From DATKHR01 sp036557365 (GTDB taxonomy: Bacteria > Acidobacteriota > Vicinamibacteria > Vicinamibacterales > CAVVIG01): DNA of 64,000 bases. Below the pieces are notes generated by a model. That model saw nothing but the letters and a program-made list of their open reading frames with translations, did not search any database and was not told the origin of the DNA. Within the stretch, counting starts at the first letter, position 1. Each line of letters starts with the position of its first letter. The stretch covers positions 248,001-312,000 of the forward strand of contig DATBHR010000077.1 in NCBI GenBank assembly GCA_036557365.1, in the 5' to 3' direction. Position numbers and translations under genes: made by a program. Of the stretch, positions 8,104 through 16,951 are shown one piece after another.

Positions 8104-8946
8104 CTAAAGCAACCTCGCGTCGAAGGGCATGGGAAGGAGATCTCTCAACTGCAGCGTCTTGGTGGACGTCTCGAGGTTGGCCAGCTGGATTTCGAGATCG
8201 CCGCCGAATTCCCAGAGAATCTGGCGGCATGCGCCGCACGGCGGCGTCGGCTCGCCGGTGTCGGCGACGATCGCAATGCGTCGGAAGTCGCGATGTCCCT
8301 CCGAGAGCGCCTTGAACATCGCGACGCGCTCGGCGCAGATCGTCAGCCCGTATGTCGCGTTCTCGACGTTGCAGCCGGTTACAACGACGCCGTTCGCGGT
8401 TTCGAGCGCCGCACCGACCTTGAATCTTGAAAACGTCGCCACTGCATATTCGCGCGCGCTGCGCGCGGCCGCGACCAGATCCAGCGCCTGGCGATCGCGG
8501 GCGCGGCGTGACGTCTGACGCCGATCGCCGCCGCGCCGCCTCTCTGAACCCTTGACACCGTCACCCTGGCGCTGCAGGCGCCGCTCGAAGCCGGCGCGAC
8601 GATCTCCGGTCAAGCCAGCACGGCGGTCGCTCGACGCCGATCGGACGTCCTCGCGGCGGACGCCGTTGACGATGTGCGTCACGCGCGCAAGCTGATAGAT
8701 CTGTGCAGTGATCGCCTGGACGTCAGGATCCGCATGGCAGCGAACCGCTGACGACGCGTCGGTCCAGCGCCGCACGGCGTAAAAGCGCGACGGGTTCGAC
8801 TCGTCCTGAATGGTGTCCGCCCGTCCGTAATATTTCTGCTGCAGAACGTGCTCGAACATCGCCGCGAGACGCCGGAACTCGTCCAGACGGCCGGGCGCGA
8901 CGTCGACGAGCGCCACGGACAGTCGGCTGTTCTCAGAGCTGCTCAA
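8104..8946 (-). CDS. cdd: fusion of ABM-like barrel domain and cytidine deaminase
   Basis: 280 residues. A TTG start at 8946 is preceded by GGAGG at ideal distance inside the 3' end of punA (14-base overlap). Residues about 8-100 resemble the small ferredoxin-like barrel of antibiotic-biosynthesis-monooxygenase (ABM) proteins (SVALVDVAPGRLDEFRR). An Arg-rich linker with DRRAG/ERRRGGDRR words spans about 105-150. The rest is a homotetrameric-type cytidine deaminase with CAER and PPCGACRQ zinc ligands. Stand-alone deaminases are about 130 residues, so the first 150 are extra. It deaminates cytidine to uridine, feeding the DeoA phosphorylase. Confidence 0.85.
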   Translation of the reverse strand: MSSSENSRLSVALVDVAPGRLDEFRRLAAMFEHVLQQKYYGRADTIQDESNPSRFYAVRRWTDASSAVRCHADPDVQAITAQIYQLARVTHIVNGVRREDVRSASSDRRAGLTGDRRAGFERRLQRQGDGVKGSERRRGGDRRQTSRRARDRQALDLVAAARSAREYAVATFSRFKVGAALETANGVVVTGCNVENATYGLTICAERVAMFKALSEGHRDFRRIAIVADTGEPTPPCGACRQILWEFGGDLEIQLANLETSTKTLQLRDLLPMPFDARLL

Positions 8947-9751
8947 GAATCCCCTCCAGCAGCGAGACGAACTGACCCCGAACCTTCCGCGCCGTGGCCA
9001 TCACCTCTTCGTGATCGAGCGGCGCCGGCAGCACGCCGGCGGCCATGTTCGTGATGCACGAGATGCCGAGCACCTGCATGCCCATGTGCCGCGCCGCGAT
9101 CGCTTCGTGAACGGTCGACATGCCGACCGCGTCGGCGCCGATCTTCCGGAGATACCGGATCTCGGCCGGCGTCTCGTAGCTCGGACCGAGCAGCGCGGCG
9201 TAGATGCCGTGCGGCAGCACGAGATCGATCGACTTGCCGGCGCGATCCGCGATGGAGCGAAGCCGGCTGGCATAGACCTCGCTCATGTCGGGAAAGCGGG
9301 GACCGAATCGGGTGTCGTTGGGTCCGACGAGCGGGTTCGCACCGGTCAGATTGATGTGATCGTCGATCACCATCAAGGCGCCCTGCGCGAACCCCGTATT
9401 CACACCGCCGGCTGCGTTCGTCAGCAGGATCGTCTCGACGCCCAGCAGGCGCAGCGCCCGGACCGCAAAGACGACGGTGCTGACGTCGTGGCCCTCGTAG
9501 AGGTGACATCGGCCGGCGAGTGCCGCGACCGTTTTGCCGCGCGATCGACCCACCACCAGCCGGCCTTCGTGGCCGACGACGCGCGACGCCGGCCAGTGCG
9601 GCAGCGTGTCGTACGGCATCGACACGGACTGCTCGAGGCTGTTTGCAAAATCGCCAAGTCCCGACCCGAGCACGATGCCGACATTCGGAACATCGGCGAT
9701 CTTCGAGTGGACCGCGTCGGCGGCTTCCTTTACGCGATCGTACTGGTCCAT
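8933..9751 (-). CDS. punA: purine nucleoside phosphorylase, trimeric class
   Basis: 272 residues from ATG 9751. The motifs are GIVLGSGLGDF (phosphate loop), HLYEGH, TNAAGG, GPSYETPAEIRYLR, VGMSTVHE and ITNMAAG. The Asn in ITNMAAG corresponds to the base-binding Asn of purine nucleoside phosphorylases; 5'-methylthioadenosine phosphorylases have Asp there, so the preferred substrates are probably inosine and guanosine. It cleaves purine nucleosides with phosphate to base and ribose-1-phosphate. It is downstream of nupC and coupled to the deaminase fusion. Confidence 0.93.
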   Translation of the reverse strand: MDQYDRVKEAADAVHSKIADVPNVGIVLGSGLGDFANSLEQSVSMPYDTLPHWPASRVVGHEGRLVVGRSRGKTVAALAGRCHLYEGHDVSTVVFAVRALRLLGVETILLTNAAGGVNTGFAQGALMVIDDHINLTGANPLVGPNDTRFGPRFPDMSEVYASRLRSIADRAGKSIDLVLPHGIYAALLGPSYETPAEIRYLRKIGADAVGMSTVHEAIAARHMGMQVLGISCITNMAAGVLPAPLDHEEVMATARKVRGQFVSLLEGILEQL

Positions 9752-9811
9752 GTCAGCCCATCAACCTACGAGCACAGCGACGACGCGCGAAGGACGGGAC
9801 GACAAGGTGTC

Positions 9812-11059
9812 TCACAAGAGAAATCCTGCGATCGTTGCCGTCATGAAGTTGGCGAGCGTTCCGGCGAACATCGCGCGCAGACCAAGGCGGGCGAGATCGT
9901 GCCGCCGATTGGGCGCGAGCGCGCCGATGCCGCCGATCTGGATCCCGATCGAGCTGAAGTTGGCGAATCCGCAGAGGGCAAACGTGGCGATGGTGAAGGA
10001 CTTCGGATCCAGCGACGGCTTGAGCGGGCCGAGCTTCGAGTACGCGACGAACTCGTTCAGCGCCATGCGCGTGCCGAGCAGGTTGCCGATCTGCGGGGCG
10101 TCCCGCCACGGCACGCCCATCGCCCACGCCACGGGCGCGAAGACCCATCCGAAGATTTGCTCGAGGCTGAGGTGGACGAGGCCGAGCAGCGCGTTCACGA
10201 GCGCAATCAGCGCGAGAAAAGAAATGAGCATCGCGCCGACGTTGAGCGCCAGATGGAGTCCTTCGCCCGTTCCCCGTCCTGCGGCGTCGATGACGTTCAC
10301 GTCCGTGCGCTCCACCTCCAGCCGCACCGATCCCATCGTCTTCGGCACGTCGGTCTCCGGCACGAGCATCTTCGCCATCATGATCGTGCCCGGCGCCGTC
10401 ATGATGACGGCCGTCAGCAGGTGCTTCGCCTCGATGCCGAACAGGATGTAGGCCGCCATGATGCCGCCCGAGATGTGCGCCATCCCCGACGTCATGACCG
10501 TCATCAACTCGGACTGCGTCATCTCCGGCAGGTAGGGACGGATCGTCAGCGGCGCCTCGGTCTGGCCCATGAAGATGCTGGCGGCGACGTTCAAAGACTC
10601 CGCACCGCTCGCCCGCATCACGCGGTGCATCATCATCGCGAAGAAGCGAACGACGAGCTGCATGACGCCGAAGTAATAAAGGATGGCGAAGAGCGCCGCG
10701 ATGAAGATGATTGTCGGGAGCACCTGGAAGGCGAAGATGACGGCGTACTGCGCGCCGTCGGGTCCGAGCGCGCCCGTCATCACGCGCGACCAGACGCTGC
10801 CGTTGCCAAGCGGACCGAAGACGAACGCCGCACCGACGCCGGCAAATCCCAGGAGCCGCGTGATCAGGTCGCCGAGCGTCGTGAACACGCGCTGGCCGAT
10901 GCTCGTCTTGAGGACGATGATCGCGAACACGACCTGGAGGCTGATGCCCCACGCGACCGTCGTCCAGTTGATGGCGCGACGGTTCGTCGAAAAGGCGTAC
11001 GCGATGCCGAGAATGACCGCGGCCCCGAACACGGGCTGCAGGATGCCGAGGACCGTCAT
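9812..11059 (-). CDS. nupC: concentrative nucleoside transporter, NupC/CNT family
   Basis: 415 residues, about 8-10 membrane segments. The characteristic CNT re-entrant and binding helices are visible: FVFGPLGNGSVW around residue 80, ASIFMGQTEAPLTIRPYL around 165, and the C-terminal GFANFSSIGIQIGGIG. CNT proteins import nucleosides with protons or sodium across the inner membrane. The start codon shares a base with the deoA stop (TGATG), so the two are co-translated. The 60-base spacer to punA is short enough for one operon. Confidence 0.94.
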   Translation of the reverse strand: MTVLGILQPVFGAAVILGIAYAFSTNRRAINWTTVAWGISLQVVFAIIVLKTSIGQRVFTTLGDLITRLLGFAGVGAAFVFGPLGNGSVWSRVMTGALGPDGAQYAVIFAFQVLPTIIFIAALFAILYYFGVMQLVVRFFAMMMHRVMRASGAESLNVAASIFMGQTEAPLTIRPYLPEMTQSELMTVMTSGMAHISGGIMAAYILFGIEAKHLLTAVIMTAPGTIMMAKMLVPETDVPKTMGSVRLEVERTDVNVIDAAGRGTGEGLHLALNVGAMLISFLALIALVNALLGLVHLSLEQIFGWVFAPVAWAMGVPWRDAPQIGNLLGTRMALNEFVAYSKLGPLKPSLDPKSFTIATFALCGFANFSSIGIQIGGIGALAPNRRHDLARLGLRAMFAGTLANFMTATIAGFLL

Positions 11060-12363
11060 CAGCTGACTTCTCCTACGATGAGGCGACGAACCGGCGGCTG
11101 TTCCTCGACGATTGTCGCCGCTGCGTCGAGCAGCTTCAGCGCGGCGTCGAGGCCAGTCGATTGCCGATGATGCAGTTCGAACAGCGGGTCGCCAGCGGTA
11201 ATCCGAGCGCCCGGCTTCGCGCGAAGCAGGATCCCGACCGCCGGATCGACCGGATCCTCCACGCGATTGCGGCCTGCGCCGAGCACGTTCGATGCGCGGC
11301 CGATCAATTCGGCGTTCAGCTCGCCGACGAAACCGCCGCGCGGCGCGGTCACGACATGGCGACCGTCGACGTGCGGCAGGCGGTGATGGTCGTCGACGAC
11401 TTTCGGATCGCCTCCCTGCTCTTCCACGATGCGACGGAAGCGTTCGAGGCCGGCGCCCGACGCGATCGCGTCCGCGACACGCCGCTTCGCCTCGTCACGG
11501 CCGGAGGCGACGCCGCCGAGGACGAGCATGTGGGCGGTCAATTCAACGGACACGTCAATCAGATCGCGCGGCCCGTCACCCTTGAGGACATCGAGGCATT
11601 CCACGACTTCGAGCGCGTTCCCGACGGCGAGTCCGAGCGGCGCGTCCATGTCGGTGATGACGGCCTCGGTCCGGACGCCCGATGCGTTCCCGATCGAGAC
11701 GAGCGATTCCGCGAGCTGGCGGGACGCCGCTTCGGTTTTCATGAAGGCGCCGCGCCCCGCCTTCACGTCCAGCACGAGCGCGTCGATGCCTTCGGCGATT
11801 TTCTTGCTCATGATCGACGCGCTGATCAGCGGAATGCTCTCGACCGTACCGGTGACGTCACGCAGCGCGTAGAGTTTTTTGTCGGCAGGCGCGATCTGCG
11901 CGGTTTGGCCGAGCATGGCGCAGCCCGTTCGCGCGAGCGCCGATTTCATCTCCTCGATCGAGAGGCGGACGCGGAATCCCGGGATCGATTCGAGCTTATC
12001 GAGTGTGCCGCCGGTGTGGCCAAGGCCTCGTCCCGACATCATCGGGACCGGCACGCCGCAGGCGGCTGCCAGCGGCGCAACGATCAGTGAGGTCTTGTCG
12101 CCGACGCCGCCGGTGCTGTGCTTATCAACTTTGACGCCCGGGATGTCGCTCAAGTCGACGCGTACACCCGAGTGCACCATCGCGTCCGTCAGCCACGCCG
12201 TCTCCTCGGTCGTCATCCCTCGGATCAGCGTGGCCATGAGCAGCGCGGACGCCTGATAGTCCGGCCAGCTCCCGTCGGTGACGCCGGACACGAAGTTTCG
12301 TATTTCATCACGCGACAGCGCATGGCCATCGCGTTTGCGCATGATGACGTCTACAGCTCGCAC
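11059..12363 (-). CDS. deoA: pyrimidine-nucleoside / thymidine phosphorylase
   Basis: 434 residues from GTG 12363, giving the canonical opening VRAVDVIMRKRDGHALS and the usual family length; upstream in-frame starts add an unmatched tail. The family's glycosyltransferase motif appears as MSGRGLGHTGGTLDKLESIPGF, and KVDKHSTGGVGDKTS is the phosphate-binding loop. It cleaves uridine or thymidine to base and (deoxy)ribose-1-phosphate. It is the first gene of the salvage operon, divergent from the HEAT-repeat gene across 46 bases. Confidence 0.95.
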   Translation of the reverse strand: MRAVDVIMRKRDGHALSRDEIRNFVSGVTDGSWPDYQASALLMATLIRGMTTEETAWLTDAMVHSGVRVDLSDIPGVKVDKHSTGGVGDKTSLIVAPLAAACGVPVPMMSGRGLGHTGGTLDKLESIPGFRVRLSIEEMKSALARTGCAMLGQTAQIAPADKKLYALRDVTGTVESIPLISASIMSKKIAEGIDALVLDVKAGRGAFMKTEAASRQLAESLVSIGNASGVRTEAVITDMDAPLGLAVGNALEVVECLDVLKGDGPRDLIDVSVELTAHMLVLGGVASGRDEAKRRVADAIASGAGLERFRRIVEEQGGDPKVVDDHHRLPHVDGRHVVTAPRGGFVGELNAELIGRASNVLGAGRNRVEDPVDPAVGILLRAKPGARITAGDPLFELHHRQSTGLDAALKLLDAAATIVEEQPPVRRLIVGEVS

Positions 12364-12375
12364 CGGCGTGGGCAG

Positions 12376-12381
12376 TATACT
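12376..12381 (+). promoter_or_regulatory. possible -10 box in the deoA/HEAT divergent spacer
   Basis: TATACT lies within the palindrome AGTATACT, so it can be read as a -10 element on either strand of the 46-base divergent spacer. No convincing -35 partner is seen on either side. Confidence 0.3.
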
Positions 12382-12409
12382 TTGCTCGCGCTGTTCGTCC
12401 ACTAACCCG

Positions 12410-14647
12410 ATGGCCGTTGAGACCCCGAGCCCGCTGTCAGCGGAAGACACCGCGCGGTTGATCGAATTTGCGCGCGCCTGCAAAGCCGCGGCCCGCGCCG
12501 TACTGCTCTACCCCGCCGGGCATCCGGCGATCGCGGCGACCCTCGGACGCATCGCGCAGGTGACGTCCACGACAACGCTCCCGAATCCGCTGGTGCTCAC
12601 GGTCCTGTCGAATGGTCTCCTGCTCGACGATCGTCCGCCCGCGCGAACCGACGGCGCCATCAGCGAGCTCGCCGCCATCCTGCACGGGCACGTCATCGGG
12701 CGGATGGTCGTCATCCCGGGCGGCGACGTCGAAGCGTGGCGCTCGTTCCTGCTCCTGATCGGCCGTACTGCGGAAGCGGTCCGCGCCGAGGGCGGCATCT
12801 CGCGCGTCTGGACCACCACGGGCGGCCGCCACGTGGAGCTGACGGAAATCGACTACGCGGAGGTTCTGCGCGAGCGCAGCGCCGGACGTCCCGCGACGTG
12901 GGATCGCGTCATCGCCTCGTGCCTGCAGGGGGCGGCGCTCGACGAAGAAGCGGTCACGGAGCTGCTCAGCACCGCCGCGGATCCGGATCGCCTCGCCGAG
13001 CTGATGGAAGCCGTCGAGACCGAGGCAGGCGGCGACACGAGCCTGTCCGTCAAGACCGCCGCGCTCATGCGGCTGCTGCGCGGCATCATCGAGGCGGTGT
13101 CCGCGCGCGAGCCCGACGCACTCGAAGGCACGCTGCACAACATCGCGAAGGCCGTTGGCCGTTTGAAACCCGAAGCCTTGATGGGACTGCTGGAGCAGCG
13201 GGCCGAACGCGAAGAGGGGCCGGGGCTGATGCACGCGGTCGTGCAGCGCATGTCCGACGGCACGATCGCCGAGTTCGTCTCGAGAAACGTCATCGCCGAT
13301 CACACAGCCACCGACCGCGTCGTCCAGGCGTTTCAATCGCTCGTGCCGGACGAAGCGCAGCGGTCGCGTCTGCTCGACCTCGCGCGCGAGGATGTTGCGG
13401 CGTCGCCGTTCGGAAGCACCGAAGGATTCGAAACGACCTGGAACGAGACGGCGGCGAAGCTGATGACGTCGTACTCGGACGAGTCGTACGTGTCGCAGAC
13501 CTACGGCCGCGAGCTGTCGGGCGCGCGCGTGCAGGCCGTGACCGTCGAACAGGTCAACGACGATCCGCCCGAACGCATCGGTGAGTGGCTCGGCACCGTG
13601 GCCACGAGCGCATTGCGCACGCTGGATCTGACGCTGGTGCTCGACATCCTGCGGATCGAAATGAACGCCGATCAGTGGGGCCGGATGATGACGCCCGTCA
13701 TCAAGCTCGTCGAAGATCAACTGCTGGTCGGAGATTTCGACTCCTCCGTCCAACTCATCGACGTGCTCGTCTGGGAATCGGCCAACAGCGGGCTGCCGGG
13801 ACGGCAGGCGCACGCGCGCGCCGCCATCGACGCGCTGCTCGCGGGTTCGATGATGCGCCACGTCAGCGTGCACCTGGCAACGGTCGACGAGGCGCAGTTC
13901 GAGCGCGTGAAGGCCATGTGCCTGTCGCTCGGCGAAGTGCTCGTGCGGCCGCTCGCCGAATCGCTGTCGATCGAAGAGCGGCCGCGGACCCGCGAGCGCC
14001 TGACGGCGATTCTCCTGGCGTTCGGCGCGGTGGGCCAGCAGACCGTCGAGCGGCTCAAGCACTCGCCGAACGCCGCGGTGCGGCGGACGGCCATCCACCT
14101 GCTGCGCGAATTCGGCGGCAGCGACGCGCTCCCCGAGCTGACCGAGCTCCTGAACGACAACGAGTCGCAGGTGCAGCGGGAAGCCGTCCGCGCCATTCTG
14201 AACATCGGAACCGATTCCGCGTTCGACATTCTGCGGAAAGCGCTGACGACCGGCACGGAGGAGTCGCGCGACGCGATCATGCGGTCGGTCACCTCGGTGC
14301 GGGACGAACGCGCCGCACCGCTCTTCACGTACATCCTGAAGAACGTCGATCACCGCGGCCCGCTGGCGGCGCTGTATCTGCGCGCCGTCGAATCGCTCGG
14401 CGTGCTCAAGGATCCCGACAGCATCGGTCCGCTCAAGGACACGTTGTTCAAGGGCGAGTGGTGGGCGCCGCGGCGCACGGCCGCGCTGCGGGCAGCCGCC
14501 GCCGGCGCGCTGGCACGCATCGGCACTCCCGAAGCCGTCGCCGCGCTCGACGAAGCGGCCACCTCGGGTCCTCGCGGCGTCCGTGCGGCGGTCAAGCCGC
14601 ATCTGCCGCGGACACGGCCGCATGCGCGCGAGGGAGGACCGGCATGA
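12410..14647 (+). CDS. HEAT-repeat protein with N-terminal domain shared with the next gene
   Basis: 745 residues from ATG 12410. Residues about 10-170 resemble the N-terminus of the downstream HD-GYP protein (both contain a LYPAGHP / LYSKGHP motif followed by a short beta-rich region ending LLLDDRPPA / IVVDDAPIA). The middle is helical and featureless. From about 540 on, HEAT-like repeats are clear (AAVRRTAIHLLREFGGSDALPELTELLNDNESQVQREAVRAI). No signal peptide is present. The stop overlaps the next start as ATGA. A scaffold role for the HD-GYP protein is an inference. Confidence 0.82.
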   Translation: MAVETPSPLSAEDTARLIEFARACKAAARAVLLYPAGHPAIAATLGRIAQVTSTTTLPNPLVLTVLSNGLLLDDRPPARTDGAISELAAILHGHVIGRMVVIPGGDVEAWRSFLLLIGRTAEAVRAEGGISRVWTTTGGRHVELTEIDYAEVLRERSAGRPATWDRVIASCLQGAALDEEAVTELLSTAADPDRLAELMEAVETEAGGDTSLSVKTAALMRLLRGIIEAVSAREPDALEGTLHNIAKAVGRLKPEALMGLLEQRAEREEGPGLMHAVVQRMSDGTIAEFVSRNVIADHTATDRVVQAFQSLVPDEAQRSRLLDLAREDVAASPFGSTEGFETTWNETAAKLMTSYSDESYVSQTYGRELSGARVQAVTVEQVNDDPPERIGEWLGTVATSALRTLDLTLVLDILRIEMNADQWGRMMTPVIKLVEDQLLVGDFDSSVQLIDVLVWESANSGLPGRQAHARAAIDALLAGSMMRHVSVHLATVDEAQFERVKAMCLSLGEVLVRPLAESLSIEERPRTRERLTAILLAFGAVGQQTVERLKHSPNAAVRRTAIHLLREFGGSDALPELTELLNDNESQVQREAVRAILNIGTDSAFDILRKALTTGTEESRDAIMRSVTSVRDERAAPLFTYILKNVDHRGPLAALYLRAVESLGVLKDPDSIGPLKDTLFKGEWWAPRRTAALRAAAAGALARIGTPEAVAALDEAATSGPRGVRAAVKPHLPRTRPHAREGGPA

Positions 14648-15996
14648 GCACCTCTCGCGCGCAACTTGGCGAAGAGCTGCTGCGCCGCCTGGCGGCCGCG
14701 TTGCGCTCGTGTCAGCTGTACTCGAAGGGGCATCCGATCATCGGACGCAACCTCGAGTCGCTGTGCGCGGCGCTCGCCACGCTCCACGCGCTCACGCCGT
14801 CCATCGTCATCGGCCTCCTCGGCGATCAGATCGTCGTGGACGACGCGCCCATCGCAAAGGCGGAAGCGCTCGGACCGCTCGCGCGGCGGCTTCAGCAGAT
14901 CGGCGTCGAACGGATCACGTTCGATCGCGGCGTGACGCAGGACGAGGTTCGCGAGCTGATCGACTGGATCACCTCGGCGGACGCATCCGGAGACGTCGCG
15001 GCTTTCTCGACCGCGCACGTCCGCATCGGCCGCGTGAGCGTGGAGCAGCGCGTCGAAGGCAGCTCCGCCGACATGGCGACGATGAAGCGCCTGTACAACG
15101 ATGCCGTGTCGGCGGCGGGATCGGTCTGGGAAGCGGCCACGACCGAAGGGCAGCCAGATGTCGCTGTCGCGAAAACGATGATCGACGGGCTGGCACAGGC
15201 CGTCGCGCAGAATCGAACGGCGCTCCTGGCGCTGACGACGGTGAAGAACTACGACAACTATACGTTCACGCACATGGTGAACGTGTCGATCCTCACGATG
15301 GGCCAGGCGCGTGGGCTCACCGACAATGGCGCGCTGCTGCGTGAGCTCGGCATGGCCGCGTTGATGCACGACATCGGCAAGGTGAAGACGCCGCTCGAGA
15401 TCTTGAACAACCCCGAGAAGCTGACCGACGAGGAATTCGCGATCATGCGGCGCCATACGGTGGACGGCGCCGAGATTCTGCGCGGCACGCCAGAGGTTCC
15501 GACGCTCGCGCCGGTCATCGCGTTCGAGCACCATCTCCGCACCGACGGTACGGGCTATCCATCGGGCATCGCGCGTTCCGCGCTGAACATCGGGACGATG
15601 CTGTGCAGCATCGCCGACGTGTACGACGCGATGCGTTCGAACCGCGTCTACCAGAAAGCGCTTCCGGCCGAACGCGTGCTCGAAGTCCTGAAGCGCAGCG
15701 ACGGCAAACAGTTCGATCAGCATCTCGTGCGCCGGTTCGCGCAGCTCGTCGGCATCTACCCGGCGGGCACGCTCGTCCGCCTGAATACCAACGAGCTGGC
15801 GGTCGTAAAGATGGTGCACGCGCCGGATCCCCGGCGTCCGCAGGTCCGCGTTGCGACCGATCGCCGCGGCAAGCGAATCGAGGCCACCTACGACGTGAAT
15901 CTCTGGGAGGCCAACCTCGAGTCCGATGGTCCGTCGTCCGTCGTCGCGCCGGTCGATCCCGACACATGCGACTTCGATCCGCTGAGCCTGATGTGA
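14644..15996 (+). CDS. HD-GYP domain protein, putative cyclic-di-GMP phosphodiesterase
   Basis: 450 residues. The N-terminal 150 residues share a domain with the HEAT protein just upstream. The HD-GYP domain has the metal pair in LMHDIGKVKTP (H242, D243), the EHH motif, and TDGTGYP (G304-Y305-P306), so the signature is complete. HD-GYP enzymes hydrolyse cyclic-di-GMP to pGpG or GMP. No receiver or membrane domain is present. A GGDEF protein in the same window (26.5 kb) could make the substrate. Overlap with the previous gene (ATGA) indicates coupled translation. Confidence 0.92.
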   Translation: MSTSRAQLGEELLRRLAAALRSCQLYSKGHPIIGRNLESLCAALATLHALTPSIVIGLLGDQIVVDDAPIAKAEALGPLARRLQQIGVERITFDRGVTQDEVRELIDWITSADASGDVAAFSTAHVRIGRVSVEQRVEGSSADMATMKRLYNDAVSAAGSVWEAATTEGQPDVAVAKTMIDGLAQAVAQNRTALLALTTVKNYDNYTFTHMVNVSILTMGQARGLTDNGALLRELGMAALMHDIGKVKTPLEILNNPEKLTDEEFAIMRRHTVDGAEILRGTPEVPTLAPVIAFEHHLRTDGTGYPSGIARSALNIGTMLCSIADVYDAMRSNRVYQKALPAERVLEVLKRSDGKQFDQHLVRRFAQLVGIYPAGTLVRLNTNELAVVKMVHAPDPRRPQVRVATDRRGKRIEATYDVNLWEANLESDGPSSVVAPVDPDTCDFDPLSLM

Positions 15997-16022
15997 GGCG
16001 GGCCGGCTGATAGACTGTCGCG

Positions 16023-16352
16023 ATGCGCGGATCGTCCGAGGCCTTCACCCGCCGCGTTTTGACCGTCGTGCGGCAGATTCCGCCCGGACGCGTCGCCACC
16101 TACGGTGACGTCGCCAGAATGGCGGGTCGTCCGCGCGCGGCCCGCGCCGTGGGCAACATCATGAAAGGCTGCGGTCAGCGCGACGTGCCCTGCCACCGCG
16201 TGATTGCGGCCGGTGGGCGCCTCGGCGGCTACGGCGGCAGCGAATCGCTCAAGCGCGCGCTGCTGGTAGCTGAGGGGCTGACGGTCGCCGGCACCAAAGT
16301 GCGCGACCTCGACCACGTCCGGTGGCTCGCCAGGCGCCGGCAGGGCCGGTGA
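16023..16352 (+). CDS. single-domain O6-alkylguanine-DNA alkyltransferase-like protein
   Basis: 109 residues matching only the C-terminal DNA-binding and active-site domain of Ogt/MGMT: IPPGRVATYGDVARMAG (helix-turn-helix entry) and VPCHRVIAAGG with the acceptor cysteine C57. Alkyltransferase-like (ATL) proteins have Trp, Ala or another residue at that position, so this short form keeps the reactive Cys. It could repair alkylated guanine or act as a damage sensor. It stands alone, 26 bases after the HD-GYP gene. Confidence 0.88.
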   Translation: MRGSSEAFTRRVLTVVRQIPPGRVATYGDVARMAGRPRAARAVGNIMKGCGQRDVPCHRVIAAGGRLGGYGGSESLKRALLVAEGLTVAGTKVRDLDHVRWLARRRQGR

Positions 16353-16375
16353 ACCTTTGCGCGCGTTTTGCTCGT
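16352..16375 (+). promoter_or_regulatory. possible ECF-type autoregulatory promoter
   Basis: GAACC followed by CGTA (AAC at 16352-16354, CGT at 16373-16375, 18 bases between) resembles the AAC-N16/17-CGT architecture of ECF sigma promoters and lies directly ahead of the sigma factor gene. The spacing is one base longer than usual. Transcription would begin very near the GTG start at 16386. Confidence 0.3.
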
Positions 16376-16385
16376 ATTTCCAAGC

Positions 16386-16946
16386 GTGAGCCAGGCCAAG
16401 CAACGCGGTCCGATCCCCTTCCCGTCTAACAACGTGACGGCCGGACACGACCGGTCGTCCGGATTGGATGTGCCGTTCGAGGAGATGTACCGCCAGCATG
16501 CGCCCCGAATCTACTCGCTGGCCTGCCGTATGGCCGGCTCGCCGGAAGACGGCGAAGACCTCCTGCAGGAGATCTTCCTGCAGGCGTACCGGAAGCTCGA
16601 TAGCTTCAAGGGCGATTCGGCGGTCGGCACGTGGCTGTATCGGCTGGCGTTGAACCACTGCCTCGACTACGTGAGAAGCCGTCAGGCGAAGATGAAGAAA
16701 GCAACCGAATCGCTCGATGCGACCCAGACGTGGGAGCCGTCCGCGCGCCGCGACACGCCGATTGCGCGCCTCGATCTGGATCGCGCGCTCGAGAAGCTCC
16801 CGGACGGCTGCCGCGAGGCATTCGTGCTGCACGACATCGAAGGTTTCGATCACAAGGAAGTGGCGAAGCTGCTGGATATCGCCGAAGGTACGTCGAAGTC
16901 GCAGGTGTTCAAGGCGCGCCTCAAGCTGCGCGCGTTGCTGAAGTGA
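16386..16946 (+). CDS. RNA polymerase ECF sigma factor, RpoE-like
   Basis: About 186 residues if GTG 16386 is the start; a TTG at 16368 and later GTG codons are alternatives, and no Shine-Dalgarno sequence decides. Region 2 (MYRQHAPRIYSLACRMAGSPEDGEDLLQEIFLQAYRKLDSF with GTWLYRLALNHCLDYVRSR) and region 4 (LEKLPDGCREAFVLHDIEGFDHKEVAKLLDIAEGTSKSQVFKARLKLRALL) are complete. It probably responds to an envelope signal through the anti-sigma factor coded immediately downstream (GTGA overlap possible). Confidence 0.93.
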   Translation: MSQAKQRGPIPFPSNNVTAGHDRSSGLDVPFEEMYRQHAPRIYSLACRMAGSPEDGEDLLQEIFLQAYRKLDSFKGDSAVGTWLYRLALNHCLDYVRSRQAKMKKATESLDATQTWEPSARRDTPIARLDLDRALEKLPDGCREAFVLHDIEGFDHKEVAKLLDIAEGTSKSQVFKARLKLRALLK

Positions 16947-16951
16947 ACGTG

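Noticed and set aside
9011..11170. Long open frame on the plus strand opposite punA and nupC (about 700 codons)
   Set aside because: It is antisense to two clear genes, is extremely Arg/His/Asp-rich without any domain, and arises from the GC-biased codon positions of the real genes.
12437..14623. Long minus-strand frame opposite the HEAT-repeat gene
   Set aside because: It has no recognisable domain, and the plus-strand protein has clear HEAT repeats and a coupled downstream gene.
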